This document shows positions 63,943 through 64,000 of a DNA stretch of 64,000 nucleotides, one piece after another. Position numbers and translations under genes: made by a program. Position 1 is the first letter of the stretch. Every line of letters begins with the position of its first letter. Source of the stretch: Viridibacillus arenosi (GTDB lineage: Bacteria; Bacillota; Bacilli; Bacillales_A; Planococcaceae); assembly GCF_001955655.1 (NCBI RefSeq), contig NZ_MSPW01000003.1, positions 397,177 through 461,176 on the forward strand. Direction: 5' to 3'. The notes beneath the pieces are model-generated. The model made no database searches, was not told the DNA's origin, and saw only the letters and a program-made list of their open reading frames with translations.

Positions 63943-64000
63943 AATTTTAATATGAAATTACTTCTTGAATCTGGTCATGAATATTTCCCTTACTTAACCC

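Noticed and set aside
1..64000. CRISPR arrays, intact prophage or plasmid replication genes.
   Set aside because: No regularly spaced repeats, cas genes, structural phage genes or replication initiator genes were seen.

Overview
The window looks like a chromosome segment of a low-GC, spore-forming Bacillales bacterium. Several genes resemble Bacillus subtilis counterparts (LmrA/LmrB, RsbQ, YoaS/YozG-type modules, a KinB-like kinase, Maf, DeoD, CcdC, an NCS2 permease behind a PurR box). The overall flavour fits the Lysinibacillus/Solibacillus side of the group, but that placement is inference. Most genes lie on the minus strand. I see no rRNA, tRNA, CRISPR array, intact IS element or prophage.

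Layout. 0.3-8.2 kb: a sporulation-type sensor kinase, an lmrA-lmrB drug-efflux unit with two recognisable LmrA operators, a PgeF-family protein, a divergent NAD(P)H oxidoreductase/MarR pair with an inverted operator, and an rsbQ-like hydrolase followed by an RsbP-type PAS domain fused to a diguanylate cyclase. 8.6-17.3 kb: a polysaccharide or teichuronic-type gene cluster (two GT4 enzymes, a small coiled-coil protein, a 905-residue two-headed glycosyltransferase, a WecC-like dehydrogenase, a TagG/TagH-type ABC exporter). 18-19.7 kb: an ECF sigma factor, its anti-sigma and a small membrane protein. 20-28 kb: a membrane-anchored MutS-like ATPase, an unknown two-domain protein, an M15 peptidase, an S9 peptidase broken by one stop codon, a patatin and Maf. 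28.3-32.3 kb: a Sau3AI-like (predicted GATC) restriction-modification system with a third gene, a PUA/EVE-like domain fused to a PD-(D/E)XK nuclease. 32.6-44.1 kb: purine permease, Ca2+-type P-ATPase, a two-component system, SelO, a transglutaminase-like protein and a YdjM-like protein. 44.5-47.7 kb: a GntR regulator, an MFS transporter and DeoD, with an inverted-repeat operator before deoD. 48.3-51.4 kb: AmtB, a GlnD-like DUF294 nucleotidyltransferase and a DnaQ-type exonuclease.

The right end (52-64 kb) differs in character. It is gene-poor and carries remnants of a recombinase, an IS3-type transposase, a universal stress protein, an RHS toxin with a surviving immunity-like gene, and a SAP-domain gene with three lesions. 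It also holds two paralogous DUF2975/XRE modules sharing a palindromic operator, and about ten copies of a short palindromic intergenic repeat that I did not notice elsewhere.

The best candidates for a new system are: (1) the RsbQ / PAS-GGDEF pair, which appears to connect the RsbQ stress-sensing input to c-di-GMP; (2) the three-gene Sau3AI-like system with its modification-reader-like nuclease; (3) the amtB-DUF294-exonuclease cluster lacking a PII gene; and (4) the duplicated DUF2975/XRE modules with their shared operator. All protein calls are from reading sequence, without database searches.
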